This document shows positions 12,307 to 23,400 of a stretch of DNA of 64,000 nt, in pieces; positions within the stretch are counted from its first letter, which is position 1, and each line of letters begins with the position of its first letter. This DNA is from Gracilariopsis chorda (Eukaryota > Rhodophyta > Florideophyceae > Gracilariales > Gracilariaceae): assembly GCA_003194525.1 (NCBI GenBank), contig NBIV01000014.1, positions 248,001-312,000 of the forward strand. Reading direction: 5' to 3'. The position numbers and the translations under genes are program-made. A model generated the notes under the pieces. That model had not been told where the DNA came from. It saw only the letters and a list, made by a program, of their open reading frames with translations, and did not search any database.

Positions 12307-12312
12307 AATAAA
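12307..12312 (+). terminator. AATAAA poly(A) signal candidate
   Basis: AATAAA sits 8 bases after the Sec61-beta stop and just before the convergent gene's stop codon. Poly(A) addition would then fall inside the neighbouring coding sequence on the other strand. Confidence 0.45.
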
Positions 12313-12313
12313 T

Positions 12314-13201
12314 TCAGCCTTGTATAACTTTGTTTCCATACTCTCTCGCCCCGAAAATCGTACTTCCGACACGTACCGAGTCGCTACCCATTCGAATTGC
12401 TGCTTCAAAATCCCCGCTCATTCCCATCGACAGCTGCAACTCCTTGATTGACCTGTTCAACCTCGTTGCCACTGCGTCTCGCTCTTTGTTCAAGATCTTG
12501 AAAGCTTCAGGTTCATCTGAAGTATCGAATGCACCAATAGTCATTAATCCCACTAGCTCCAGATGCTCACACTCCTTTACGACGAACTCTGCCAATTCTG
12601 CTGTTTGACCAGGCTGACATCCAGACTTGGACTCCTCTCCAGACGTATTGACCTGCACCATCACTTTCAGCTTCTCGTTTCTGTCCGTTTTAGCAACAGC
12701 TTTATGCAACGCCGTCGCTGTTTTCTTTCTGTCCACACTTTCAACCACAAACAAGTTCGGAACAGAGACCAATATCTTCGCCTTGTTGGACTGCAATGAC
12801 CCGACAAAGTGCCATTTTACATCAGGCGGCAACAGTGGCGCTTTCTGAACCAGTTCCTGAACGTAGTTCTCTCCGAAATGACGTTGACCAGCATCGTACG
12901 CAGCTTGCAGAAGTTCCGGAGGCTTTGTCTTTGAGACAGCGACAAGGTCTACGCGTCGCCCATTCTGCGTTGAAGACAACGCCTCGATCCGCTCCCTCAC
13001 GCAATTCAAGGCACCGACGACGTCGTGTGTCGGGGAATCCTGCTTTGCGTCAGCACCCATTGTAGTCATCTGTGCGCCCTTGTGTGGAACTGCCGCGGAT
13101 ATCCTCCTGACGGATTTGCACACTTTGTTTGCAGAGTAAGGCGTGTGTTTTGAAGGCAGAACGCTACGTGCGAAAAGGAGCATTCGACTCCAGTTTTGCA
13201 T
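12314..13201 (-). CDS. Pyridoxal phosphate homeostasis protein, YggS/PROSC (PLPBP) family
   Basis: This family binds PLP in an alanine-racemase-like barrel and keeps vitamin B6 and amino acid pools in balance. Visible signatures are the PLP-lysine motif LVAVSKTKP (about residues 86-94), FGENYVQEL, WHFVGSLQSNKAK, VMVQVNTSGEESKSG, GLMTIG, and the phosphate-binding SMGMSGDFEAAIRMGSDSVRVGSTIFG near the end. The product is 295 residues against about 230-275 for most relatives. The extra length is N-terminal (MQNWSRMLLFARSVLPSK...), rich in Arg/Ser and hydrophobic residues, and could be a mitochondrial or plastid leader. An internal Met at MTTMGAD (about residue 45) would give a cytosolic form. Convergent with Sec61-beta. 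Confidence 0.93.
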   Translation of the reverse strand: MQNWSRMLLFARSVLPSKHTPYSANKVCKSVRRISAAVPHKGAQMTTMGADAKQDSPTHDVVGALNCVRERIEALSSTQNGRRVDLVAVSKTKPPELLQAAYDAGQRHFGENYVQELVQKAPLLPPDVKWHFVGSLQSNKAKILVSVPNLFVVESVDRKKTATALHKAVAKTDRNEKLKVMVQVNTSGEESKSGCQPGQTAELAEFVVKECEHLELVGLMTIGAFDTSDEPEAFKILNKERDAVATRLNRSIKELQLSMGMSGDFEAAIRMGSDSVRVGSTIFGAREYGNKVIQG

Positions 13202-13865
13202 TCTCCACGAACGTTTATAGATCTTCTACCTGGAGTTGTCTATAGGCGGGCATCTAGCTTTCATATCGCGCGTCCATGTTAAAGACAAGTGCTCTCTGTG
13301 TGTCATAAGCTTCAACACGCCGACTGTGCGGCGATGAGCGCTCTGATTGAAGTCCCGATGCCATTTCAAGGTGCACGTGATGCCACGTGTTCCATACATG
13401 AACGCAATCGTTGTCATTCTTGTGGCTCCAAGCCAAAGTGCTGAACTCGTCGTCGTCGCCCTTCCTCGCACCCTTTTTTTGTTCTACGAATTTCACAGTA
13501 AGGGTTAGCGATCGCTACCTTCGTACCCTTGGTAAACATCCAGCAGAACGCATTCTCTTGCTTTTTGCGCTGCCAACGGATGTGTTCGTGCTGAAATTCG
13601 CTTTCAGCAGGTACCGAACAGCAGCCATGACATAGAAGACCGGTGAGGAACAAAGGACGCCGGTGTCAACGCGTCAAGTGAGATTACATTCACAAGACCA
13701 GCGTATCCGGTTTTGGTTCTACGTCAAAATCAGCCTATGACTTGCAACAAGAAGTCCAGTCAGCAGTAGAGTGAACGTCAGTCAGCCTCTGAATACTACG
13801 CCCTCTTCAGCAGACTACCACTGCAAGTTCGCTCCTCATACCTATTGTTTTGCAATATATCGTCT
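13202..13865. other. Intergenic between PLPBP and MAD1 genes
   Basis: Contains the upstream side of the PLPBP gene and the 3' side of MAD1. No ORF above 81 codons and no motif I can support, apart from one TAAGGGTTAG at about 13499. Confidence 0.4.
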
Positions 13866-16103
13866 TCATACATTCATTAGCGTTGTCTTCTCAATGTTCT
13901 CCATTGTGATTTGAGCCAGCAAACTGGGAACGGAGTCCATTTTCCGCACATACTGCTCAATCTCCTCCGTTAACTGATTTGTGTAATGATTTTGCATAAG
14001 CGCAAATGTCCCGTTTTCGTTTATGCCGAACTCAAGGATTTCATTTGGACTCTCCGCATATATGGAACCAAGAGTATACTTGGCTCCTGCCATCTTCATT
14101 GACCATCCAAGTAGATTGTACACCGCACTACGCACCTCCCCAATCTTCTTCATAGCAATTTCTTTCGTCCTGAGTCCAACCTTGGAGTTCTTAGTCAGAT
14201 TCGCGTTCTCTTTCTCTAATTCATTGATATGTTTCTTAAGCTGCAGAATTTCAGAATTTGCACCGTCACTCATATCCACGTCACCGTCATCTACTTGGCG
14301 ACTCGAAGTTTTTTCTTTGCTCTTACCCATAGCGTGATCAAGAATAGCTTGTGTCAACGGATTATCAGCGAGGTGAACAACCTTCACTTTCGTAGGATCA
14401 TAATCAAGAGGGGAATTGTCTGGTGGGAGAGCAGCATTTACTGCTAGCGTTTGCTCCAGAGATGTTTCAGCCTCCTTCAGTCGTAAACTTAACGTTTCCA
14501 GCTGCTTTTCAGTCTGCATTCTACGGGAGACTTCAGACGCTAACTTACGCTCCATATTATGCATTTCAACCCTCTGCTGATCAGAAGAAGCTTGTGAACC
14601 AAATCCGCCCTGTCCTTTCGAACGTAACTGTACAATCTGTTTCTGTTTGGATTGAAGCTCCTTCTCCATGTTCCCCATAGCCGAGCGACATTCAGCAAGC
14701 ATATCTTCAGCAGCCTTCACTCGTCGTCGCCAACGCCCATCGTCCACGTTTGGCGTGCCCTCTATTTCAACCTCTTCAATCTCGCGTAAAGCTGCTCGAA
14801 GGTGTTCTACTTCTCGTTGCAAAATGCGTCTTCCACGTTCATACCGCCTCTTCTCATCAAGAGCAGCGGCCCAATCGGATTTCACCTGCTTGTTTTCAGC
14901 ATCCATTTCAACAAGTCTCCGTTTGCAGTCGTCTAGCTGATCTTGAATCCTCATTGCTTTAATACTGTTCTGCTGTTCAATCGCAGCAAGTCGAACCTCA
15001 TATTGCTGCATAGCAACACGCTGTGCCATATCTACACTCCCCGAATCCGCCTGTGTCAATGCCAGGCTACGCAACGTACGAATACCTTCTTGCGCATCAC
15101 CGGTTGGCGAAAGCGCGCATATAAGACGCGTAAGCTCTTCCTTCTCGCTTTGCAAAGTAGAAGCATTTCGTTGAGCCCTCTCCTCCTCTGACGCTTGAAT
15201 GCGCAGCAAAGTGATCTCTTCACTAAGAAACCTTGAGTTCTCCTCCTTGCTCTCCGCCTCCCTACATTGTTCGCGGAGTCGATCAACAGCGGATTCCATT
15301 TCCACAAGCTTCTCCACCGTTCGGGCGCGCAATTGAGTTTGATCGCGAAGCTGCGTGCGTAGTTTGTACACCTCTGCTTCCAAGCTGCGGTTGTTCTCCT
15401 GCAATGATGTGATATTCCTGTCTCTGACTTCGCTAAACGAAATGCGCGAGGTGGAAATTTGTTCCTTCTCTTTCTCGAGGCGATCCGCGCGCGTAAGAGC
15501 CAGGTTGTATCTGTCTTGAAGCTGCTTGTTCTGGACTTGGAAGCGTTCACCAAGAGAAGTGAGCTCTCGTTCAAGTCGTCTGATCTTTGCGTCGGCCATT
15601 TGAATCTGAGTATTGTACATCTCGCGCTCTGCCGCGAAGGAATTATCATGCATTCGATCGCGTTGACGTTGATCACGCTCTCGAACGCGTTGCATATTGA
15701 CGCTATGTTCATAATCCGCGAGCTGTTTCTCAAGTTGTGTAATTCGCTCCGCGGCCTGCTGAACGGCATTTTCGTGCAGAGTTGAGGTTTCCGCCCTCTC
15801 TCGCCTGAAGGCGAGAATCTCACCTTCAGCCCTTGCAGCGCGTTGCCGAGCGACTAGAGTAGTCTGTTTCTCCTCGCGGAGCTTCTTTTCACGAAGGCTG
15901 AGTTCGGTGCGCAACGACACTATAGCGGCGTTCAACTCGGCGGGGGAGCGCGGTGTAGCAGTGGGCGTCTGTAGCGCAGTTCGTACAGCAGGGTCCTGAA
16001 GCACTCGGACGTCTGATTGCAGAGAGCGAATGGTGTCGTCGACGCGGAGCCAGACCTCATCTGTGGAGGGATGGTGGCTTTCATTATCATCGTCAACTTC
16101 CAT
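13866..16103 (-). CDS. MAD1: Spindle assembly checkpoint protein MAD1
   Basis: MAD1 is the coiled-coil scaffold that brings MAD2 to unattached kinetochores and lets it convert to its active form. The 745-residue product is almost entirely coiled coil up to about residue 560, and its length is close to human MAD1 (about 720). The MAD2-interaction motif is clear: DYDP then KVVHLADNP at about residues 574-582, matching the K-hydrophobic-hydrophobic-x-hydrophobic...P pattern. A second coiled coil follows. The globular C-terminal domain comes last (KKIGEVRSAVYNLLGWSM, YTLGSIYAESPNEILEF and RKMDSVPSLLAQITME), matching the conserved MAD1 end. At the position of the Bub1-binding RLK motif I read RTK (about 645-647). 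No intron. It is divergent from the proteasome beta-6 gene. Confidence 0.93.
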   Translation of the reverse strand: MEVDDDNESHHPSTDEVWLRVDDTIRSLQSDVRVLQDPAVRTALQTPTATPRSPAELNAAIVSLRTELSLREKKLREEKQTTLVARQRAARAEGEILAFRRERAETSTLHENAVQQAAERITQLEKQLADYEHSVNMQRVRERDQRQRDRMHDNSFAAEREMYNTQIQMADAKIRRLERELTSLGERFQVQNKQLQDRYNLALTRADRLEKEKEQISTSRISFSEVRDRNITSLQENNRSLEAEVYKLRTQLRDQTQLRARTVEKLVEMESAVDRLREQCREAESKEENSRFLSEEITLLRIQASEEERAQRNASTLQSEKEELTRLICALSPTGDAQEGIRTLRSLALTQADSGSVDMAQRVAMQQYEVRLAAIEQQNSIKAMRIQDQLDDCKRRLVEMDAENKQVKSDWAAALDEKRRYERGRRILQREVEHLRAALREIEEVEIEGTPNVDDGRWRRRVKAAEDMLAECRSAMGNMEKELQSKQKQIVQLRSKGQGGFGSQASSDQQRVEMHNMERKLASEVSRRMQTEKQLETLSLRLKEAETSLEQTLAVNAALPPDNSPLDYDPTKVKVVHLADNPLTQAILDHAMGKSKEKTSSRQVDDGDVDMSDGANSEILQLKKHINELEKENANLTKNSKVGLRTKEIAMKKIGEVRSAVYNLLGWSMKMAGAKYTLGSIYAESPNEILEFGINENGTFALMQNHYTNQLTEEIEQYVRKMDSVPSLLAQITMENIEKTTLMNV

Positions 16104-16428
16104 GCTCAGTGAGGGCTGTTGGAGTGGGCAAAAGACAGGGCAGGGACGGAATGACGACGAAGGTTATGATTCAAAACAATAGGAGCGAAGCGAAAGGTCG
16201 AGCACTGGCGATGTGCAGATCTGTGCATCGGTTTGATCCGCAACGGAAACGGAACGCAATTGGCGCCAAAGGGACTCATTGCAAATAATCGCAACAAATT
16301 GAAAGGACGGTAATTAACTGAGCAGATCCCTCCAGCAGGCGCTGCCCTGACATACACAACTCACAAAAGGTGCAGAGAGCATTCCCCTCCGTCATCGACT
16401 AAACGACCACACCAGACATCGAAACGCA
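16104..16428. promoter_or_regulatory. Bidirectional promoter region, MAD1 and proteasome beta-6
   Basis: Only 325 bp separate the two divergent ATGs, so the promoters must overlap or share elements. No canonical TATA box is obvious; there are C/A-rich tracts before the proteasome start. Confidence 0.5.
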
Positions 16429-17452
16429 ATGTCCATCCTGCAGCCCAACGCGTCCGTCCGCGGGCTGCCGAACGCCGATCCGCGCGTAGCTTCCTCTGGC
16501 TTCAAGCTTGGGGAGCACCACGATCCTTACGACCCGCTGGATGTCGCCCACCCCGCTGCCCCGCTCTCTCGTCACTTCCACCCGTACGAGGACAATGGCG
16601 GTACCGTCCTCTCCGTCTCTGGTGGCGACTACACCATAGTCGCGTCAGATACGCGTCTCGGCTCTGGCTACTCCGTTCCCACTCGTTACGTCAGCAGAGT
16701 TATCAAACTCACTGACAAGGCTGTTCTGGCCAGCAGTGGAATGCACACCGATATCGCCATTCTTCACAAGGTCTTGAGGATCCGACTCACCCAATACAGA
16801 CATCGCCACCGAAAGGAAATGAGCCTTGAGGCCATTTCACAACTCTTGTCTACCATCTTGTACTACAGACGTTTCCAACCGTACTATACTTTCAACGTTC
16901 TGGGCGGTATTGATGAGAATGGTACGTTATTGCCGTCTTTTTTTATCTTGTGAGCGAGTGAGCCATTTGTTCTATGAGGACTTGTGTTGGCTCCTACAGA
17001 TCTGCGTCTTTACAAAGACGTGTTGATTGAGATCACGCACAGTTCTATTTTTTACCTTGGACGTCTGAGAACACGATAGCGTCTCGTCAGACCATGCACG
17101 TCTCAAACACCTGTTCTAACACTCTCTCCTCCCTTTTTTCTTCATCTCGTCCACAGGTCAAGGTTGGTCTTATGGATACGACGCTATCGGATCACACGAA
17201 AAGGTTCGAGCCGTATGCAGTGGATCCGGTCAGTATCTTCTGCAGCCCGTTTTGGACAATCAAGTCGAATTTCGTCAAATGGCCGCAGACCCGACCCGAA
17301 AAGAACTCCAACTCGAACCTTGCGTTGAGCTTGTCAAGGATGCATTCACTTCTACGTGTGAGCGTGATATTTACACCGGTGATCTCGTCGAGATTTGCCG
17401 CATCACTGCGAAGGGCGTTGAAATGGAGAAGTTTGAGCTCCGGGCTGACTAA
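16429..17452 (+). CDS. PSMB1: 20S proteasome subunit beta type-1 (beta-6), two exons
   Basis: This is a structural, non-catalytic beta subunit of the 20S core. Exon 1 (16429-16921) holds a leader of about 55 residues, then the mature start region NGGTVLSVSGGDYTIVASDTRLGSGYSV, and VLASSGMHTDIAILHKVL through YYTFNVLGGIDENG. Exon 2 (17157-17452) continues WSYGYDAIGSHEKV, then QYLLQPVLDNQVEF and CVELVKDAFTSTCERDIYTGDLVEI. Joining at GT...AG gives 262 residues, a normal beta-6 length, and restores the conserved GxGxxYxYD...GS segment. The N-terminal catalytic threonine context of active beta subunits is absent, as expected for beta-6. This is the one intron I can support in the window. Confidence 0.95.
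16922..17156 (+). other. Spliceosomal intron (235 bp) in the proteasome beta-6 gene
   Basis: It starts GTACGT and ends in a pyrimidine-rich tract then CCACAG. It interrupts a glycine codon after the first base. Reading through gives a stop at 16953, while removal restores the proteasome fold sequence. Confidence 0.9.
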
Positions 17453-18947
17453 CGCTTTACTCAACAGACCCGTTTTCCACTATAAACATCAAACAACCGT
17501 TTCACGTTTCACTTATTTGTTGTGAGCTTCACTTCTATCAGATTAGTGGTGCTCATGATCTCGGAAGCTCAACGCTAATCTTTTGTGGTTTTCGTGTACC
17601 TCGGGCGCGGTCATGCGGACTGTTGGCACATGCCGCATTATTCTTGTCATATCCCTTCCAATCCCATAATGGCACTGCTGTGGCTCGGAAATACATGTCT
17701 TTGTGATCACGCGCAAGCTCGTGTTCATAGTGAGAGTTGCGGCTGTAAACTATCCCCACCTATATGCATCCATTACATTCCATATGACCCACAGGACTAA
17801 TAAAGTGCATATCGGTAGTAGTTTTGCCCTCAAGAGCCATATGAAGAACAGATAAGGTGCGGCTCTTTTCCTTTTCAACTCATTTGAAGTGTTCAATGAA
17901 CATCTCTCGGCCTTGCCACGATAAGCAGCTTAAGTGCACGACTACGCAGCTGTTTCTGACAGATAGGTATGTAAGTTCGCTTGTCTAGCGCGATTTGTGT
18001 ATGTTTCACGCTCCTTTGGAAATATGTTGAACTCTCTTCCGCGGATCGGCTTTGTCCATTCACGGAACTGCGATAATGATCATCGACAAGTCTTTTTTCA
18101 GCCACGCTGTCTGTAGATATGTGGTTCGCCTTCTGCAGGCATCGAAACAGCTACGTCAGGACATAACTCTTACAATTCAAATCACTCCTACGCCCACAAA
18201 CGCCCATCCAGTGAGGATACACCACGATAGACATTTAGTAGCTTTTACAAATGGCTCATTACGGTATCCCCTTCTCCATTTGAAAGGCTTTGCGGCTTTA
18301 CTCGTCGTCACGAATATGACGTATAGGTAGAGATATACAGATATCGTCCTTTGAACAACTTCTCAGTGCAGCGGTAGGAAGTTTAACGTGCGGCAGGGAA
18401 GAAGCACAGGGAAGGCACAGAATTGGTAGAGAGACCTATATCTAACAGAATCATTTATATGTAGATTTCCTTCCTCTTTAATGAAAGAATGGAGCTGCTC
18501 TAAGCAAATCGTTACGGCTACAAAAGATACAAAAAGCGCCACGAGAGCCCCCGTGCTCCATCTTGCCCTTCGGTACCGGTGTACCATATGTCCGTGCTTA
18601 CTCGCCGCCCCCACGCCCGAGCGTTGCCCGCCTCGCTACCACTTCTTACCTTATAAGCCCCCATCGCTCTCACCTCCTCCATCAATGACCAATCCGTCTT
18701 CCATCGCCCAGATCGCTCTTGCCCAATTCACGCCCTTCAGATACCCCAAACCCGCCTCCACCCCGTACCACCACTACTTGATATGGAGCCGTCACAATCC
18801 CACCCCCGGTTCACAACCCTTTACCAGCACAACTGCCTAGGTAGCGCTTACCCGTTGCACCCGTCCCCCCTCAAATACCTCCTTACCAACTTTTCCAATC
18901 CCAGTCCATCTCCGTCGCTCTCTCCGTCTGCCTTCCATACTTGCTTC
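17453..18947. other. Intergenic, no supported gene
   Basis: Only short ORFs are present, none with a domain I recognise. The right part (18540-18940) becomes CT-rich on the plus strand. Confidence 0.45.
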
Positions 18948-19122
18948 GACACTTTCCCGTCCGCACGAGAAAGACAAGGACTTGGAGTATCAGCAATAGT
19001 GAAAAAAAGGCCGGAAAGGTTGTTTGAATTCTTGCGGCGAGAGGAATTCTTCAACAAGAGTTCCTACCACGCTGTCGGAATTAGTGGCGTGCGCCCGTAA
19101 ACATACATACATACATACATAC
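18948..19122 (+). mobile_element. 3' end of a LINE (non-LTR retrotransposon), copy A
   Basis: The translated segment FPSARERQGLGVSAIVKKRP...LRREEFFNK closely matches the C terminus of the LINE RNase H ORF at 25.3-25.8 kb (FPSARETQRVGVSEIVKKWP...LWRERFINK). Nucleotide similarity is also clear over about 115 bp. Both copies end in a tetranucleotide tail, here ACAT repeats at 19101-19122. A 5'-truncated insertion with a simple-repeat tail is typical of non-LTR elements. Confidence 0.75.
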
Positions 19123-19348
19123 GTCCTCGCTTCCCGTCACTTCAAACCGTTCACCCCCCGGGTGCCCATCCCTCCTCCACCTTCCCATATCCTACAAACC
19201 CCCTACAACGCACACTACCGTCACTCACCATCGTTTCCGTCAAATCACTCTGCCGCACCTCCACATGCACACACGTTCACCAGATTACAGCAGCAATCTG
19301 CTAGGCCGGCTCCGCCTGCAGCATCACTTTACAATACAAATCCGCTTC

Positions 19349-20403
19349 ATGTCCCTAGCTCTCACGCCCGTTACCGAGGGCGGAACCTGCCTTGTACGAC
19401 ATCCAGAAGCTCGCTGCAAAGGGCTGTATCATTGTCACCGGAGCCCCGTACAACTCCGACGGTCACCGCATGTGCGGTGTGCTGAACCAGCAAGACAAGC
19501 CCTGTCGCCGAATTGGTAATTGTCCGTTTCATCTGCACCGCTCTCCGCTTTCCGCGTCCAACTCCGTAAAAGGTGTCGCAGATACCTTCGGCACCGTCCC
19601 TGCATCCATCACCCTGACAGCGTCACACCCGTCCACCACACCCGAGCTTGAGCAAAATTCGACCGCCGGTCAAGGTCAAAGCCGCTCGCCTGCCATTCCG
19701 CGGAAAAGACAATACAAGCATGGCTGGACACGAGAAGAGCATTGTCTGTTTGGAAGCCTTGGCCATCTATGGTCGCGCTTGTTGGAAAGAAGCTGCCACA
19801 AGTGTGGACACGCGATCTCCTACCCAGGTACGATCTCATGCGCAGAAGTTTTTCAAGCGCGGTAAGAAGCCATAGAAGGTGAAGTGGTCAATTCACGACC
19901 TGGGTTTGGAATCGAAGGAAATGCAGGAGGTTGCAGCAAGAATGGGAACTGATCTTTCGCCGTGCGCCACATCCTCCATCCAGAGAATCCACGCCGCGAG
20001 ACGTAATAATTGGCTCTCGCAACTCCCGGCTTCAACCGATCAACAACACGTTCCTACTCGCTCTGCGAACCCTGCCCCTCTAGTCCAAGATCATGTCCAG
20101 ATACGATCGTTACCTACTCACACGTCGGTGTCTTGTGAGCCCGCCACTTACAATAAGGAGACACAACCTTCTCTGCACCGCCGCAGCGTCCGCAGTATGT
20201 CGAACCTGTACCGTTTCCTACCGGTTTTGAGGTACAAAGGGCAGCTGCGATCGATGCAGAACCGACAGCGACGTATGGAGGCAAACCATCTGCAGCACCT
20301 CAGCCACCGCCTACTGAACCTATCCAAACACCAAGTTCTGGCCTGTTGCCCTGCTGTGAGCACTCGGCCTGAGGGCGGTGTGAACAGCGCTGCTGGACTG
20401 TAG
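19349..20403 (+). pseudogene. Broken SHAQKYF-class MYB-related gene with Cys/His motif
   Basis: Three pieces read as one protein. The first starts at ATG 19349 (MSLALTPVTEGGTCL). The second (from about 19392) carries a Cys/His cluster, CGVLNQQDKPCRRIG then NCPFH, and begins the MYB repeat with KHGWTREEHCL. The third holds the rest of the repeat, EALAIYGRACWKEAA then TPTQ-like SPTQVRSHAQKFFKR. SHAQKYF MYBs are single-repeat DNA-binding regulators known in plants and algae. The first and second pieces differ by one extra base near 19395, and the second and third by one extra base near 19757. After HAQKFFKRGKKP there is an in-frame TAG at 19873-19875, and coding-like sequence (KVKWSIHDLGLESKEMQEV) continues to 20403. 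Two frame breaks plus a stop favour a pseudogene; if both indels are assembly errors, the stop alone would end the protein shortly after the MYB repeat. Confidence 0.7.
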
Positions 20404-23400
20404 AAGGAAGCTTTCGACACCGTGATGGTGCCGAATGGTCATGGAAAGCCCCCACTTCCTCCGGTTCCTCCCCCCACGCAGGAACGTCACAGTACGCGCC
20501 CCTTGGTAGTATAACAAGCGGCGTAAACCGCATTCAACATCCGACTGTGCCAGGTACGATTGATAGGAATAGTATGCAGCAGGGACATGTTCTTACAAGC
20601 CACTCACGACTGCAGCAGATTACGTGAAGCCTAGGCGAGTTGATGTGCAGCATATCGTTTGTGCCCTGGAATCCGGGTGATGATACCACCTACGGGCATG
20701 TGCCGGGCGTTGCACGGAAGAGTGTCGATCAGTTTGCAGCTAGGGTACGCGCCGCAAGAATCCGTGGAGTGAACATGTTTTCAGCAAGGAACAACGCAGC
20801 GCATGTGGACCGGCTACGGGTCCACCCTGCGTTTGGCGACGCGCAGCAGCCGAATGCGATACGCGAAGGATTGTTTGGCAGTCAACTTGTCGCAAGCACG
20901 CGGCACAGAGCAGACTTTTTACATAGCAACTTCAGCTAACGTTGAAGCTAATAAAGTGGAAGAACGGATGGTGAGAGCGTATTGTGTACCTGTCGCATTA
21001 GTGCACAATCCCATTCAAGATTGCTTTCCTACTCTGTTTGCTCTTTGTTGTTTCCCGTTGACAGTGTAGTAGACAGCTCCTTTCGCAGCAGAGAGATCGG
21101 GGGAGAGGGGCGGCGAGATAGATGCCGGAGTTTGAATGGAAGGAGATCTCATAAACGACTTAGTGCGCCAATTCTCCTGTACGCAGCAGGGAGTAAAAGC
21201 AAGAACAACGGGAAAGAACTGCGAACGAACGAACGATTTCCATTACTGGACAGAGGAAGGAAGGGTCTTGACCCCCGTGCCTCTCCCCCGCCTGGCTGCA
21301 TGTCTGGGGCATTTCTATCATGCTGTTAAATTTCTCTCTGGAATCTTTGTTTTAGAGACAAGAATTGGGCGCGAGCCTCCATCTACACAAGAGCTTTTGT
21401 GTGTGAAGTCAAACTGGAGTGGGCAGTGCAAGTGAGACGGTTAACCAAGGTTAAGGTTAGCCTTCCCTCAGACGGGCTCAGTGACTGAGACCCTATTTGA
21501 GAGCATAGAAGCTGTTCATAATCCAGGTAGTGATGTGAAAGGTAAACCAGCTCTTTTGAATCCGTAACTAACTCGGCGAAGCAAAGAAGTTTGAAGATCA
21601 GCTTCAGCGATCCGCCTTCACGTGGTGTGCCTGTCTTTCCTCTACTTCAGGGAAGCGAAACGGATCTTCGGTTGGGTCTCCAACGGAGAGTAAAAGAGAG
21701 AGAAGTTACCCATCATAAACCAGCATTTGTTTTTATAAATACCATAAATATCTGCGATTCACGTGCATGATCTCAAGACACCTTCCTTTGATCACGCGAT
21801 TATCGTGCAGATTGAAATGAAGGGAGAAGAATAAACCTTGACTTGACTTGACTTGAAACCCTGTCGTACGGATGAATCGTGTGTAAGCTATCCATCCTTA
21901 TCTTTCATGGCAGAGTTGCAGCTTCAACAAGACTTTGCTTCCACGAAGGGTACCCGTCGCAACATCAGATAGTCGTATTTTCCGCACACACACTGTTGAG
22001 ATACTCCATATCATAGTTTTTGATGAGGCTGTCCTATTAATGTCGTCAAAAAGCTGACGGGAAAAATGATGCCCTTCTCTATGATAAACGTGTCCCATGA
22101 ACTATCTTGGACTACACTGATTTGTTGATCCCAGGATTCAGTTCTACGCAGCGTTACACTTACGGATACGCATATTGCACATCACTTCCCAAAAGACTTC
22201 AACGGGCACGGTGCAGAGCTTTGCAGTAGTGCGAAGGGCTTGTGAACCATCGACGGGACCACTGCGGTGCTGCAGAAAAGTGAGCCATGGTCGGTAGCCT
22301 TCTATTGCTCCCGTTCATCTACGAACCAGTACGAGCGAGGACTCCAATAATTCGGTGAAAACAACCTGTCTGGGAAGACTTGCGCCAAGCATCTTGAGAA
22401 CCATTCGTTCCTCCTGTCACGTCACGAAAATGAGAGTTGCTGAGTGGTCAGAGCGCCACAACTTGTCTAACGCAGAATCAATACGCTTTCGAAGTCATAT
22501 TCAATGGCACACAATGCGGTTCTGAGACGTGTGAAAACGTACGAGAGCTTTCTCAGCATCGTCCACTTGGTCAGTGCCGTCACGCGGATTCGTCACAAGA
22601 CCGATTGTGATGACTGAGTAAACCAACTGGATAAGGTTACAAGTGGAACAGAAAGACAAGGCGGTAGCACGATGACAAACATCCTTTTTCTCCAGTTTGA
22701 CATTTTGTCGACGTACCAAGGGTACTACGGGTAGCGAGTTCAATTACTCATAGTTTCGACCTTTTGCAGTGGGAAGCAAAAAGTCCAGAATCTCGCGTGA
22801 GTTTATGTTGAGAAACCCGCGAGATCATCATGAGGGTATCCAAATCCTGCATTTCCGACACCAGGTGTTTCGGTGGCACGTCTATGAGGAAACAATGATG
22901 CGGTTGCATACAGGGATGCGGTGTACCAAGGGTACACGGTTTGCATTTGAACCGGTATAAAAGCCTAGCAAGCGGGCGGGGCAGGTTCAGCCCGCGGTCC
23001 CGATACAAGGGTGAGCGCCCTCGACTTGGCGGGATGGAACGTCCAACCTAGTACGCGCGCCAACAAATAGTGTACATACTCTTTAAGTTGCAAACGAATG
23101 AGAAAGGTAAGCTGAGATTATAGCTTCGAATAGGCAGTTCCGTTGATGACCAAGTCGTTCTCGCCGCACCGAAAGACACATGTCGGACAGAACTCGAATA
23201 CTAGGAAAAAAATGTACATCTGAGGAAACGCACCACACAACACACGCACAAAGAAAATGAGAGTTGGGTACTAACCGTTTCAAAAGCCTTGAGAGTTTCG
23301 TACACTTTGTTTGGCGCAAGACAGAATCACAGTCGAACGCTGACACACGCTCACAAGCTTATCAGCACGACGCGGCTGACAGCAAAAACGACTCCCAAGA

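Noticed and set aside
15056..15823. Minus-strand 255-codon ORF
   Set aside because: It lies wholly inside MAD1 in another frame; Arg/Ser-biased composition is what a shifted coiled-coil frame gives.
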